Shown here: positions 30,805 through 40,861 of the stretch, one piece after another
How the letters are laid out: every line of letters starts with the position of its first letter
How positions within the stretch are numbered: the stretch's first letter is position 1
NCBI GenBank assembly: GCA_016790695.1
Contig: JAEUOS010000091.1
Location: 1 to 64,000, forward strand
Direction: 5' to 3'
Length of the DNA stretch: 64,000 nt
From: Burkholderiales bacterium
GTDB taxonomy: Bacteria; Pseudomonadota; Gammaproteobacteria; Burkholderiales; JAEUOS01
Translations under genes and position numbers: made by a program
Notes under the pieces: generated by a model
The model's database searches: none
Seen by the model: only the letters and a program-made list of their open reading frames with translations
Told to the model about the DNA's origin: nothing

Positions 30805-31227
30805 ATGGCAACACTGAAGGGTTCGAAAACCGAGCAGAACCTGAAGGACGCGTTCGCCGGCGAGTCGCAGGCGAATCGCCGGTATCTGTATTTCGCAAAC
30901 AAGGCCGACGTCGAAGGGCAGAACGACGTTGCGGCGCTGTTCCGGTCGACGGCCGAAGGCGAGACCGGTCATGCGCACGGCCATCTCGAGTACCTCGAGG
31001 CGGTCGGTGACCCGGCGACCGGCCTTCCGATCGGATCCTCGCGCAACAATCTCAAGGCAGCGGTCGCCGGCGAGACGCACGAGTACACCGACATGTATCC
31101 GGGCATGGCCAAGACCGCCCGCGCCGAGGGCTTCGACGAGATCGCCGACTGGTTCGAGACGCTGGCGAAGGCAGAGCGCTCGCACGCCAACCGGTACCAG
31201 AAGGCGTTGGACGCTCTGGTCGACTGA
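30805..31227 (+). CDS. Rubrerythrin (no rubredoxin domain)
   Basis: 140 residues, ferritin-like four-helix diiron fold. Candidate iron ligands are Glu in GESQANRRY (about 19-27), the ETGHAHGH group (about 53-60), GETHEY (about 91-96) and AERSHANRY (about 126-134). The C-terminal rubredoxin domain with its CxxC pairs is absent, so electrons must come from a separate donor, possibly the Fe-S protein encoded next. Rubrerythrins reduce hydrogen peroxide. Its Shine-Dalgarno is GGAGAG. It is first in a set with the Fe-S and DUF3501 genes. Confidence 0.92.
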   Translation: MATLKGSKTEQNLKDAFAGESQANRRYLYFANKADVEGQNDVAALFRSTAEGETGHAHGHLEYLEAVGDPATGLPIGSSRNNLKAAVAGETHEYTDMYPGMAKTARAEGFDEIADWFETLAKAERSHANRYQKALDALVD

Positions 31228-31277
31228 CCCGGGCGGTTCGCGCCGGCGCAGCGCCGGCGCGGACGCGAGCAGCAGGT

Positions 31278-31307
31278 GCAAGGGGCGCGCAGGCGCCCCT
31301 TGCCTTT
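31278..31307 (+). terminator. Hairpin after rubrerythrin (attenuator-like)
   Basis: An 11-base perfect stem (GCAAGGGGCGC / GCGCCCCTTGC) with a 4-base loop is followed by CTTT. It lies between the rubrerythrin and Fe-S genes and would lower, rather than abolish, transcription into the second gene, allowing more rubrerythrin than Fe-S protein. Confidence 0.6.
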
Positions 31308-31352
31308 GGCGCCGGCAGGGCATGGCGCGCACTCCCATTCATCCGAACGGTC

Positions 31353-32699
31353 ATGAGCAATCGCGAAGGCAACCTCGAGGCACCCACCCGGCATCCGCTG
31401 GACTGGCGCAATCCGGACTTCTACGACCAGAAGTCCCTGTTCAAGGAGATGGAGCGCGTCTTCGACATCTGTCACGGCTGCCGGCGCTGCGTGAGCTTGT
31501 GCGGCTCGTTCCCGACGCTGTTCGACCTGGTCGACGCGAGTGAATCGATGGAAGTCGACGGCGTGGCCAAGGAGGACTACTGGAAGGTCGTCGACCAGTG
31601 CTACCTGTGCGACGTCTGCTACATGACCAAGTGCCCCTATGTCCCGCCGCATCCCTGGAATCTCGACTTTCCGCACCTGATGCTGCGCGCGAAGGCGGTC
31701 AAGCACGAGCAGGGGCTCAACGGCATGCGCGACAGCCTGCTTTCCTCGACCGACAAGCTGGGGATGTTCGCAGGCATCCCGATCGTGACCCAGACCGTCA
31801 ACGCGGTGAACAAGACCAAGCTGGCGCGGGAGGTCATGGAGATGGCTCTCGGCGTCGACGAGAAGGCCTGGGTGCCGGAATACGCATCCAGGAAGTTCCG
31901 CTCCGGTCCGCACAAGGGCGGCGACGCGGCGGTGCGCAACGGCGAGCGCACGCCCGGAAAGGTCGCGGTGTTCTCGACCTGCTACATCAACTACAACGAG
32001 CCGGGAATCGGGCATGACCTGATCGCGGTGCTCGAGCACAACGACATTCCCTGGACCCTGGCCGAGAAGGAGGCGTGTTGCGGCATGCCCAAGCTCGAGC
32101 TGGGGGACCTCAAGGCGGTGGAGCGGCTGAAGAACAAGAACATCCCGTCGCTGGCCCGGCTGGCGCGTGACGGTTATGCGATCGTCACTCCGATCCCGTC
32201 ATGTACCCTGATGTTCAAGCAGGAACTGCCGCTGATGTTCCCGGACGACGAGGACGTGAAGGCCGTCGCCGAGGCCATGTTCGACCCGTTCGAGTACTTC
32301 ATCCTGCGCAACCGCGACGGACTGCTCAAGACCGACTTCAAGGTCGCGCTGGGGAACGTCTCGTATCACATTCCCTGCCACTCGCGCGTGCAGAACGTGG
32401 GGCGCAAGACCGCCGAGACCCTGCAACTTGTGCCCGGAACGACAGTCAACGCGGTCGAGCGCTGCTCCGGCCATTCCGGTACCTGGGGCGTGAAGAAGGA
32501 GTTTCACGCGATGGCGATGAAGATCGGCAAGCCGGTGTTCAAGGCGATGGCGGGCACGGCCGAGGCACGTCCGGACGTCATCAGCTCGGATTGCCAACTG
32601 GCCGGGCACCATATCGAACAGGGCATGCAGGAGAACGGCCTGGCCGACGTACCGATGGCGCATCCGCTGTCCCTGCTGCGGCGCGCGTACGGAATCTGA
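31353..32699 (+). CDS. Heterodisulfide reductase-related Fe-S protein (GlpC/GlcF-like)
   Basis: 448 residues. Two ferredoxin-type 4Fe-4S clusters are seen as [11 protein letters not shown] (about 40-50) and [13 protein letters not shown] (about 77-89). The C-terminal two thirds hold cysteine-rich CCG-type modules ([46 protein letters not shown]) as in HdrB, GlpC and GlcF. There is no flavin domain, so the protein is probably an electron-transfer subunit. It sits between rubrerythrin and DUF3501, an arrangement I recall from many proteobacteria. The partner and substrate are unknown; donating electrons to rubrerythrin is an inference. Confidence 0.9.
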   Translation: MSNREGNLEAPTRHPLDWRNPDFYDQKSLFKEMERVFDICHGCRRCVSLCGSFPTLFDLVDASESMEVDGVAKEDYWKVVDQCYLCDVCYMTKCPYVPPHPWNLDFPHLMLRAKAVKHEQGLNGMRDSLLSSTDKLGMFAGIPIVTQTVNAVNKTKLAREVMEMALGVDEKAWVPEYASRKFRSGPHKGGDAAVRNGERTPGKVAVFSTCYINYNEPGIGHDLIAVLEHNDIPWTLAEKEACCGMPKLELGDLKAVERLKNKNIPSLARLARDGYAIVTPIPSCTLMFKQELPLMFPDDEDVKAVAEAMFDPFEYFILRNRDGLLKTDFKVALGNVSYHIPCHSRVQNVGRKTAETLQLVPGTTVNAVERCSGHSGTWGVKKEFHAMAMKIGKPVFKAMAGTAEARPDVISSDCQLAGHHIEQGMQENGLADVPMAHPLSLLRRAYGI

Positions 32700-32727
32700 A
32701 CCGACACTGCTGAAAGGAATGATGCAA

Positions 32728-33312
32728 ATGCCGCAACTGACACCCGCGAGCCTCATGACGCTCGAGGCCTACGCGAAGGCGCGCAACGAGTTCCGTGCGC
32801 GCGTGATCGCGCACAAGAAGCATCGCACGGTCCACCTGGGCGATCACGTGACACTGATCTTCGAGGACGAGTTGACGATCCGCTACCAGGTCCAGGAAAT
32901 GCTGCGGATCGAGCGCATCTTCGAGGAAGACGGCATCGCCGGCGAACTCGAGTCCTACAACCCCCTGATTCCGGATGGCGCGAACTTCAAGGCGACGATG
33001 CTGATCGAGTACGAGAACGTCGCGGAACGCAAGGTCGCGCTCGCCAAGCTGCGCGGCATCGAGCGCCGGATCTTCGTGCAGGTCGAGGGGCGCGACCGCG
33101 TCTACGCGATCGCCGACGAGGACATGGAGCGCGAGAACGAGGAGAAGACCGCGGCCGTGCATTTCCTGCGATTCGAGCTTGCGCCGGACATGGTCGCCGC
33201 GCTCAAGGGCGGGGCGCAGATGAAGATCGGCTGCGACCACGCGGAGTATCTTGCGCAGCGCAATGAACTCGAACCCGAGATGCTGGCATCGCTGGTGGGC
33301 GATCTTGCCTGA
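32728..33312 (+). CDS. DUF3501 family protein
   Basis: About 194 residues of a conserved protein of unknown function, recognised by LTPASLMTLEAYAKARNEFR and by its position after the Fe-S gene. It is soluble, acidic, without Cys clusters (one Cys near the end) and without membrane segments. Three closely spaced in-frame ATGs (32719, 32722, 32728) follow the ribosome site AAAGGA (32713-32718). Only the third has a normal spacing, so it is chosen. Co-occurrence with rubrerythrin suggests a peroxide- or iron-related role, which is not shown. Confidence 0.85.
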   Translation: MPQLTPASLMTLEAYAKARNEFRARVIAHKKHRTVHLGDHVTLIFEDELTIRYQVQEMLRIERIFEEDGIAGELESYNPLIPDGANFKATMLIEYENVAERKVALAKLRGIERRIFVQVEGRDRVYAIADEDMERENEEKTAAVHFLRFELAPDMVAALKGGAQMKIGCDHAEYLAQRNELEPEMLASLVGDLA

Positions 33313-33868
33313 TCGTTCCCGACCGGGGCGACGCCGGGCCGCTCGCGCGGCCGTTGTCGCGCTCGCCGTCTGTGCGTCGTGGGCCGCCCTGGCGCAATCG
33401 AACATCCCGGTGCCGCGGCGCGAGGAGGAGACGCCGTTGGAACTGGATGTGCCGCTTCCAGCCTACCCGAAGGAGGGCGCGCTCGTGCCGTTTCCCACGG
33501 ACGCGAGTGCGGCGCGCGTGTTCCTCGACGGCGGCACACTGATGGTCGGCGCGGATCGCATCGTGCGCTATGCGCTGGTCGTCCGCGCGGGCGGCGGGGC
33601 CGAGAACGTCACGTTCGAGGGACTGCGCTGCGCCACCGGCGAGCGGCGCGTCTATGCCTATGGCCGCAGGACTCCAGAGGGCGGGACCTGGGTGCCGGCG
33701 CGGACGAGCAACTGGACCCCGATCCGTGATCAGCGGACCAACCGCTACTATTTCGAGTTCTGGCGGGACTTGTTCTGCGACGGTGCGCGCACCGAGACGC
33801 GCGAGGAGATCCTGCGCAACGCGCCGCAGGGCGGGCGCAAGCGCGTCGACGCCATTCCGACCGATTGA
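33305..33868 (+). CDS. CNP1-like family secreted protein
   Basis: About 187 residues. A TTG at 33305 gives a standard signal peptide (basic RSRPGRRRAAR, then AAVVALAVCASWAALAQ, cleavage after the AQ pair); this start overlaps the DUF3501 stop by 8 bases. The mature part holds LPAYPKEGALVPFPTD and WTPIRDQRTNRYYFEFWRDL, as in the CNP1-like family found mainly in betaproteobacteria. Two Cys (LRCATGE and DLFCDGA) may form a disulfide in the periplasm. The function is unknown. Confidence 0.8.
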   Translation: MPDRSRPGRRRAARAAVVALAVCASWAALAQSNIPVPRREEETPLELDVPLPAYPKEGALVPFPTDASAARVFLDGGTLMVGADRIVRYALVVRAGGGAENVTFEGLRCATGERRVYAYGRRTPEGGTWVPARTSNWTPIRDQRTNRYYFEFWRDLFCDGARTETREEILRNAPQGGRKRVDAIPTD

Positions 33869-33989
33869 ACGTCGGCGATCATCGCCCCGCGCGGCGTCCA
33901 CGGCGGTGGTGCCGGTCGCGGGCGTGCTGCTGCGCCGGCGATGCGGTGCGCGGGAGCGCAAGCGGGGGGCGCACCCCTAGAATGCGGCC

Positions 33990-34778
33990 ATGCTTCTGAC
34001 GTCGACCGTTGCACTTTGGCTGAAATTGCTGTTCTGGTCGCTCGCGTTCGCCGTCTTCCTGCGGGAAGCAGCGCGCTCGCTGGGGCGGATCGATGCGGCC
34101 GACCGTCGCGCGCTCGAAGGGGCGCTGATCGGCGCGCTCGGCGGCTCCAAGCTGGTGCATGCGCTGGGCAGTCCGTGGGAGGTGACGGAGCCGTCGGCGG
34201 CACTGGCTGACCTGTTGCTGCATGTTGCCGGAGGGGATTCGACGATTGGCGGCGTGCTCGGTGCCCGCCTCGGGCTGTGGCTGGCGGCCCCGCGCGGGCG
34301 AGGCGCCGTTCTGGCGGACCGTCTGGCACCGCCGACCGCCCGTGCGCTGCTCGTGCTGGCGCTGGGCGCATTCTTCTGGGCTCTGCGCGGCAACTCCTAC
34401 GGCGCTGCGACCTCGCTGCCCTGGGGGGTGGATTTCGGCGACGGCGTGCCGCGTCATCCGGTGATGCTGTACGAGGCCATCGTCCTGACGCTGTTCTTGC
34501 TTGCCGGAGCGCCGTACCGCCGCGTTGCGCGCGCTGGCGGCGCGCGGCCGCTCCTGCTGTTGTTGTGCGTGTCGACGCTGCTGTTCGGGTTTCTCAAGCC
34601 GCCATACGACGTGGTGCTCCTGCGCGAGGCCGTGGCGCCGGCGGTGCCCCTGTATGCGCGCCTGCTTACGGCCGAGCAGTGGGCGGCGATGATCGCGATT
34701 GTCCTGGTTCTGCCGGCCGCCATCGGCCTGCGGCGCAAGGACCGCGAGGCGACGCGTCGGTTCGAGGACGGGACCTGA
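33990..34778 (+). CDS. Lgt-like (prolipoprotein diacylglyceryl transferase family) membrane protein
   Basis: 262 residues with about seven hydrophobic segments. SLPWGVDFGDGVPRHPVMLYEA (written in parts: SLPWGVDFGDGVP and RHPVMLYEA) matches the family's C-terminal signature. Two hallmark parts of true Lgt are altered: the HGG of the catalytic loop reads IGG (STIGGVLGARLG), and the GRxGNFxNGE segment is shortened to LRGNSYG. It may be a paralogue with another substrate, or inactive. It is the last plus-strand gene before convergent proB, with 15 bases between the stop codons. Confidence 0.75.
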   Translation: MLLTSTVALWLKLLFWSLAFAVFLREAARSLGRIDAADRRALEGALIGALGGSKLVHALGSPWEVTEPSAALADLLLHVAGGDSTIGGVLGARLGLWLAAPRGRGAVLADRLAPPTARALLVLALGAFFWALRGNSYGAATSLPWGVDFGDGVPRHPVMLYEAIVLTLFLLAGAPYRRVARAGGARPLLLLLCVSTLLFGFLKPPYDVVLLREAVAPAVPLYARLLTAEQWAAMIAIVLVLPAAIGLRRKDREATRRFEDGT

Positions 34779-34793
34779 CGTCCTGCGGGGTCG

Positions 34794-35909
34794 TCAGAGC
34801 AGGACGAGATTGTCGCGGTGCACGAGTTCGTCCTCGTCCACGAAACCCAGGATCGACTCGATGTCGGCGGAGGGGCGTCGCATGATGCGACGCGCTTCGG
34901 CCGCGGCGTAGTTGGCCAGGCCGCGCGCGATCTCGCTGCCGTCCGCATCGAGGACAGCGACCACCTCGCCCCGCTCGAATTCTCCCGCGACTGCGGTCAC
35001 GCCGATCGGCAGCAGGCTCTTGCCGGCCCGCAGGGCGCGCGCGGCGCCGTCGTCCAGCGTGACGGCGCCACGGACCTGCAGGTGGTCTGCCATCCAGGCC
35101 TTGCGCGCGGTGATGCGCTCGCTCCCTGCCAGCAGGTGCGAGCCGAGAGCTTCGCCGCGCGCAAGCCGGACCAGTACGTCGGGCTCGCGGCCGGAAGCGA
35201 TGACGGTATGCGCCCCGCTCTTGGCGGCGCGCTTGGCGGCGAGGACCTTGGTGATCATGCCGCCCTTGCCGATGCTCGACCCGGCACCGCCGGCCATGGC
35301 TTCGAGCGCAGGATCGCCGGCGGTCGCCTGACGGACGAGGGTCGCTCCCGCATCCTGCCGGGGATCGGCGGTGTAGAGCCCGGACTGGTCGGTGAGGATG
35401 ACCAGGGTGTCGGCGTCGATCAGATTGGCAACGAGCGCGCCAAGGGTGTCGTTGTCGCCGAACTTGATCTCGTCGGTGACGACGGTGTCGTTCTCGTTGA
35501 TGATCGGGATCGCGCCGAGTGCGAGCAGGGTGGTCAATGTCGATCTGGCATTGAGGTAGCGCTTGCGATCGGCCAGGTCGTCGTGGGTGAGAAGGACCTG
35601 GGCGGTCTTCAATCGGTGATGCCGGAAGCAGGTCTCGTAGACCTGAACCAGACCCATCTGACCGACGGCAGCTGCGGCCTGAAGCTCGTGGATCGCCTTC
35701 GGCCGGCGCGTCCATCCGAGGCGCTGCATCCCCTCCGCGATGGCCCCGCTGGAGACCAGGACCACCTCCTTGCCGGCGGACCGCAAGGCGGCAATCTGAC
35801 CGGCCCAGTGGGCGATCGCCGCAGCATCGAGGCCGCGCCCGTCGTTGGTGACCAGCGCGGAGCCGACCTTGACGACCAGGCGGCGGGCGGACTGCACCAT
35901 GTTGCCCAT
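34794..35909 (-). CDS. proB: Glutamate 5-kinase ProB
   Basis: 371 residues: amino-acid kinase domain ([20 protein letters not shown] near the start; [34 protein letters not shown]) followed by a C-terminal PUA domain (about 275-360). It phosphorylates glutamate in the first step of proline synthesis and is usually feedback-inhibited by proline. ATG 35909 lies one base after the obg stop; a second ATG three codons later (35900) is possible. The obg-proB pair is common in betaproteobacteria. Confidence 0.95.
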   Translation of the reverse strand: MGNMVQSARRLVVKVGSALVTNDGRGLDAAAIAHWAGQIAALRSAGKEVVLVSSGAIAEGMQRLGWTRRPKAIHELQAAAAVGQMGLVQVYETCFRHHRLKTAQVLLTHDDLADRKRYLNARSTLTTLLALGAIPIINENDTVVTDEIKFGDNDTLGALVANLIDADTLVILTDQSGLYTADPRQDAGATLVRQATAGDPALEAMAGGAGSSIGKGGMITKVLAAKRAAKSGAHTVIASGREPDVLVRLARGEALGSHLLAGSERITARKAWMADHLQVRGAVTLDDGAARALRAGKSLLPIGVTAVAGEFERGEVVAVLDADGSEIARGLANYAAAEARRIMRRPSADIESILGFVDEDELVHRDNLVLL

Positions 35910-35910
35910 C

Positions 35911-37029
<1,119 letters not shown>

Positions 37030-37287
37030 CTAGGCCGGGATGACGTTTACCGTGCGGCGCTGACTTTCGCCCTTGACGACGAACTTCACGTGCCCGCTCG
37101 CCTTCGCGAACAGCGTGTGGTCCTTGCCCATGCCGACGTTGTCGCCGGCATGGAACTCGGTGCCGCGCTGGCGGACGATGATGTTGCCGGGAACGACCGC
37201 CTGGCCGCCGTAGACCTTCACGCCGAGCCGCTTCGATTCGGAATCGCGGCCGTTGCGCGTTGAACCGCCGCCCTTCTTGTGTGCCAT
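37030..37287 (-). CDS. rpmA: Ribosomal protein bL27
   Basis: 85 residues. [20 protein letters not shown] is the canonical N-terminus, which reaches into the peptidyl transferase centre. [18 protein letters not shown] follows. It lies 10 bases downstream of rplU in the same message, and the intrinsic terminator follows it. Confidence 0.98.
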   Translation of the reverse strand: MAHKKGGGSTRNGRDSESKRLGVKVYGGQAVVPGNIIVRQRGTEFHAGDNVGMGKDHTLFAKASGHVKFVVKGESQRRTVNVIPA

Positions 37288-37297
37288 GGCTGGACCC

Positions 37298-37609
37298 TTA
37301 TGCGTTGATCGCCGAGATCTCGATCTCGGTGTAGTTTTGGCGATGGCCCTGGCGCTTCTGATAGTGCTTGCGCCTGCGCATCTTGAAGATGCGGATCTTC
37401 TCGCCGCGCCCGTGTGAAAGCACCTTGGCAGTGACGCGGGCGCCAGCCACCAGCGGCGACCCGAGCCGGACGGACTCGCCGCCGCCAACCATCAACACCT
37501 GATCCAGAATGATTTCCTGGCCGATGTCTGCAGGTATCTGTTCTACCTTTAGTTTTTCGCCGGCAGCGACGCGATACTGCTTGCCGCCGGTTTTTATGAC
37601 CGCATACAT
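37298..37609 (-). CDS. rplU: Ribosomal protein bL21
   Basis: 103 residues, starting [20 protein letters not shown] and ending with the basic segment [17 protein letters not shown] and YTEIEI, both typical of bL21. It is a 50S subunit protein that contacts 23S rRNA. It is the first gene of the rplU-rpmA message and has a strong promoter 46-74 bases upstream. Confidence 0.98.
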   Translation of the reverse strand: MYAVIKTGGKQYRVAAGEKLKVEQIPADIGQEIILDQVLMVGGGESVRLGSPLVAGARVTAKVLSHGRGEKIRIFKMRRRKHYQKRQGHRQNYTEIEISAINA

Positions 37610-37654
37610 GGCAACCTCGTGAAATGGCCTGCTGATGTCCGCAGGGAACAAAAA

Positions 37655-37683
37655 AATATACTCCAATACTCGTTGAAAGTCAA
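37655..37683 (-). promoter_or_regulatory. Sigma-70 promoter of rplU-rpmA
   Basis: On the minus strand TTGACT (37683-37678) and TATATT (37660-37655) are separated by 17 bases, one mismatch from consensus in each box. It points to rplU. This is the strongest promoter match in the window, as expected for ribosomal protein genes. Confidence 0.85.
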
Positions 37684-37730
37684 GGAGTTGAGGGGCCGTG
37701 TGCAGCCTCGACGACGTCCGGTCCTCCGGT

Positions 37731-37759
37731 TTGCTTTCGTTGCGCTTTCGCCCTAGTAT
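37731..37759 (+). promoter_or_regulatory. Promoter of ispB
   Basis: TTGCTT (37731-37736) and TAGTAT (37754-37759) are 17 bases apart. The expected transcript start near 37766 lies downstream of earlier in-frame GTG codons and 30 bases before the TTG start chosen for ispB. Confidence 0.6.
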
Positions 37760-37796
37760 CGGGCTGCGTTGTGCGCGGTTTACCGTAGGTGGAAGC

Positions 37797-38765
37797 TTGA
37801 TCCGATTCGATCCCAGGCAGGCGATCGCGGCCGATTTGTCTGCCGTGGATGCGTGCATCCGCACCTCGCTTGCTTCCGACGTCGCGCTGATCGACCAGGT
37901 TGCGCACTACATCATCGGCAGCGGTGGCAAGCGTCTGCGCCCGGTGCTGCTCCTGCTCGTCGCCGCGGCGCTCGGACGCGTGAAGCCGCAGGCCCATACG
38001 CTTGCGGCGGTCGTCGAACTCATCCACACCGCGACGCTGCTGCATGACGACGTGGTCGACGAATCCGGATTGCGGCGCGGCCGCAAGACCGCGAACGCGG
38101 TGTTCGGCAATGCCGCGAGCGTCCTCGTTGGGGATTTCCTCTATTCGCGCGCCTTCCAGATGATGGTGTCGGTCGGCGACATGGAAATCATGCGCGTGCT
38201 CGCGGACGCCACCAACACCATTGCCGAGGGCGAGGTGTTGCAGTTGATGAACATCGGCGACGACCGCGTCACCGAGGAAAGCTACCTGCGCGTGATCCGC
38301 TACAAGACGGCCAAGCTGTTCGAGGCTGCCGGGCGCATCGGCGCGATGGTCGCGGGTGCCGATACGCAGACCGGCGACGCGATGGCCGAGTACGGCATGC
38401 GCCTCGGGACCGCGTTTCAACTCGTCGACGACGTGCTCGACTACTCGGGTGACGTGGCGCTGACGGGAAAGAACCTCGGCGACGATCTGGCGGAAGGCAA
38501 GCCGACCCTGCCGCTGCTGCGCGTACTGGCGACCGGCAGCCCGGCGCAACAGGCGGTCGTGCGCGCGGCGCTGACCGATCCGGGCAACGCGGATTTCAAG
38601 GCCGTGATCGCGGCGCTTCGCAATACCGACGCGCTGGATTACACGGCGCGCGCCGCGCGTGCGGAAGCCGAGCGGGCGGCATCGCTGCTGTCGGTGCTGC
38701 CGGCCGGCCAGGCGACGCAAACTTTGCTAGAATTGTCATCTTTCGCGGTGGAACGCAGCAGTTGA
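37797..38765 (+). CDS. ispB: Polyprenyl (octaprenyl) diphosphate synthase
   Basis: 322 residues. Both Asp-rich motifs of trans-prenyltransferases are intact: HDDVVDESG (about 84-92) and VDDVLDYSG (about 210-218), with GSGGKRLRP (about 43-51) for substrate binding. It makes the side chain of ubiquinone or menaquinone. The start is a TTG with AGGTGGA before it, giving the family N-terminus [14 protein letters not shown]. An earlier GTG at 37698 lies upstream of the predicted promoter and is rejected. It is divergent from rplU, the usual arrangement. Confidence 0.93.
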   Translation: MIRFDPRQAIAADLSAVDACIRTSLASDVALIDQVAHYIIGSGGKRLRPVLLLLVAAALGRVKPQAHTLAAVVELIHTATLLHDDVVDESGLRRGRKTANAVFGNAASVLVGDFLYSRAFQMMVSVGDMEIMRVLADATNTIAEGEVLQLMNIGDDRVTEESYLRVIRYKTAKLFEAAGRIGAMVAGADTQTGDAMAEYGMRLGTAFQLVDDVLDYSGDVALTGKNLGDDLAEGKPTLPLLRVLATGSPAQQAVVRAALTDPGNADFKAVIAALRNTDALDYTARAARAEAERAASLLSVLPAGQATQTLLELSSFAVERSS

Positions 38766-38819
38766 GAGCGTGCCGCCGCAATGCGTCGCCGATCTTGCTC
38801 TTGCATGCGGCGGCGCCGT

Positions 38820-39098
<279 letters not shown>

Positions 39099-40814
39099 AT
39101 GGCCGCTGCGTTGTTGCCCAATACGCTTTCCGGAATCGCGCGTGCCCTCGTGCAGGGGGGGCACCTGGCCGTGCCCGATGCCGAGCGTCTTGTCAGCGAG
39201 GCCAAAGCGGCCGGCGTCACCTTCGTCGAGCAGCTGATCTCGTCGAAGAAGATGAGCGCGCGCGAGATCGCGCAGTACTGCTCGGAGATCTTCGGCTACC
39301 CGCTGCTCGATCTGTCGGCCTACGACCCGCAGCAGGTGCTGTCCGACGCGATCGACCGCAAGCTCGTGCAGCAGCATCGCGTTGTCGCACTGGCCAAGCG
39401 CGGGAACCGCCTGTCGGTGGCGATCTCGGACCCGACCAACAAGGCGGCGCTGGATCAGATCAAGTTCCAGACGTCGCTGGCGATCGATCCCGTGGTGGTC
39501 GAGGACGACAAGCTCGGCGCCATCCTGGGCACCATGGCCGAGGCTGCGGGCGCGTCCATTCTCGATGTGCCCGAGGATGATCTCAATCTCGAGTTCACCG
39601 ACGACGAAGCGCTCGCCAAGGCCGAAGAAGCGTCGATGCCGGACGTCGACGACGCGCCGGTTGTGCGATTTCTCCAGAAGATGCTGATGGACGCCATCCG
39701 CGACGGGGCGTCGGACCTGCATTTCGAGCCGTACGAGAAGTCCTATCGCATCCGCTTCCGTACCGACGGCATCCTGCGCGAGGTCGCCAGTCCGCCGATC
39801 GCGATCAAGGAAAAGCTCGCCTCGCGGATCAAGGTCATCTCCAAGCTCGACATATCCGAGAAGCGGGTGCCGCAGGACGGCCGCATGAAGCTGGTGCTGT
39901 CGAAGAACCGGGCGATCGACTTTCGCGTCAGCACGTTGCCGACGCTCTTCGGCGAGAAGATCGTCATGCGGATTCTCGATCCGTCGTCGGCGACGCTCGG
40001 CATCGACGCCCTGGGATACGAGCCTGAAGAGAAGGAGCGTCTGCTCAAGGCGGTGCACCGCCCGTATGGAATGGTGCTGGTCACCGGGCCGACCGGGTCG
40101 GGAAAGACCGTTTCCCTCTACACCTGCCTCAACATCCTCAACCAGCCGGGCATCAATATCTCGACGGCCGAGGATCCCGCGGAAATCAACCTGCCCGGAA
40201 TCAACCAGGTCAATGTCAACGAGAAGGCCGGGCTGACCTTCGCGGCCGCGCTCAAGTCGTTCCTGCGCCAGGATCCCGACATCATCATGGTCGGCGAGAT
40301 TCGCGATCTGGAGACTGCGGACATCGCGATCAAGGCCGCGCAGACCGGACACATGGTGTTCTCGACACTGCACACCAACGACGCGCCGACCACGCTCACG
40401 CGGATGATGAACATGGGCGTCGCGGCCTTCAACATCGCATCGAGCGTGATCCTGATCACCGCACAACGTCTGGCCCGGCGCTTGTGCACGTGCAAGGAGG
40501 CGACCAGCGTTCCCGACGCGGCGCTGCTCGAGGCCGGGTTCACCGAAGCCGACCTCGATGGCTCGTGGCAACCCTACCGGCCGGTCGGGTGCGAGCGCTG
40601 CAAGGGCAGCGGCTACAAGGGCCGGGTCGGGATCTATCAGGTAATGCCGATTTCCGAGGAAATTCAGCGTATTATATTGAAGCATGGAACGGCTCTCGAT
40701 ATCTCGGATCAGGCTGCGCGTGAGGGTGTGCGCACACTACGCCAGTCCGGCCTGGTCAAGGTGAAGCAAGGGTTGACGACCGTCGAAGAGGTGCTCGGTT
40801 GCACCAACGAGTAG
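39099..40814 (+). CDS. pilB: Type IV pilus extension ATPase PilB
   Basis: 571 residues. The N-terminal GspE/PilB domain (about 20-160) precedes the ATPase: Walker A GPTGSGKTVS (about 330-339), Asp box with EDPAEINLPG, Walker B IIMVGEIRDLETAD (about 395), and His box. The zinc-binding tetracysteine is present (CTCKEA and CERCKGSGYKG). It powers pilin polymerisation at the inner membrane, with PilC and PilD encoded next. The retraction ATPase PilT is not in this window. Confidence 0.97.
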   Translation: MAAALLPNTLSGIARALVQGGHLAVPDAERLVSEAKAAGVTFVEQLISSKKMSAREIAQYCSEIFGYPLLDLSAYDPQQVLSDAIDRKLVQQHRVVALAKRGNRLSVAISDPTNKAALDQIKFQTSLAIDPVVVEDDKLGAILGTMAEAAGASILDVPEDDLNLEFTDDEALAKAEEASMPDVDDAPVVRFLQKMLMDAIRDGASDLHFEPYEKSYRIRFRTDGILREVASPPIAIKEKLASRIKVISKLDISEKRVPQDGRMKLVLSKNRAIDFRVSTLPTLFGEKIVMRILDPSSATLGIDALGYEPEEKERLLKAVHRPYGMVLVTGPTGSGKTVSLYTCLNILNQPGINISTAEDPAEINLPGINQVNVNEKAGLTFAAALKSFLRQDPDIIMVGEIRDLETADIAIKAAQTGHMVFSTLHTNDAPTTLTRMMNMGVAAFNIASSVILITAQRLARRLCTCKEATSVPDAALLEAGFTEADLDGSWQPYRPVGCERCKGSGYKGRVGIYQVMPISEEIQRIILKHGTALDISDQAAREGVRTLRQSGLVKVKQGLTTVEEVLGCTNE

Positions 40815-40861
40815 CCGGCGATTGCTTCACCCAGGGGCGCTGAGGGCATAGAGGAGGGGGT

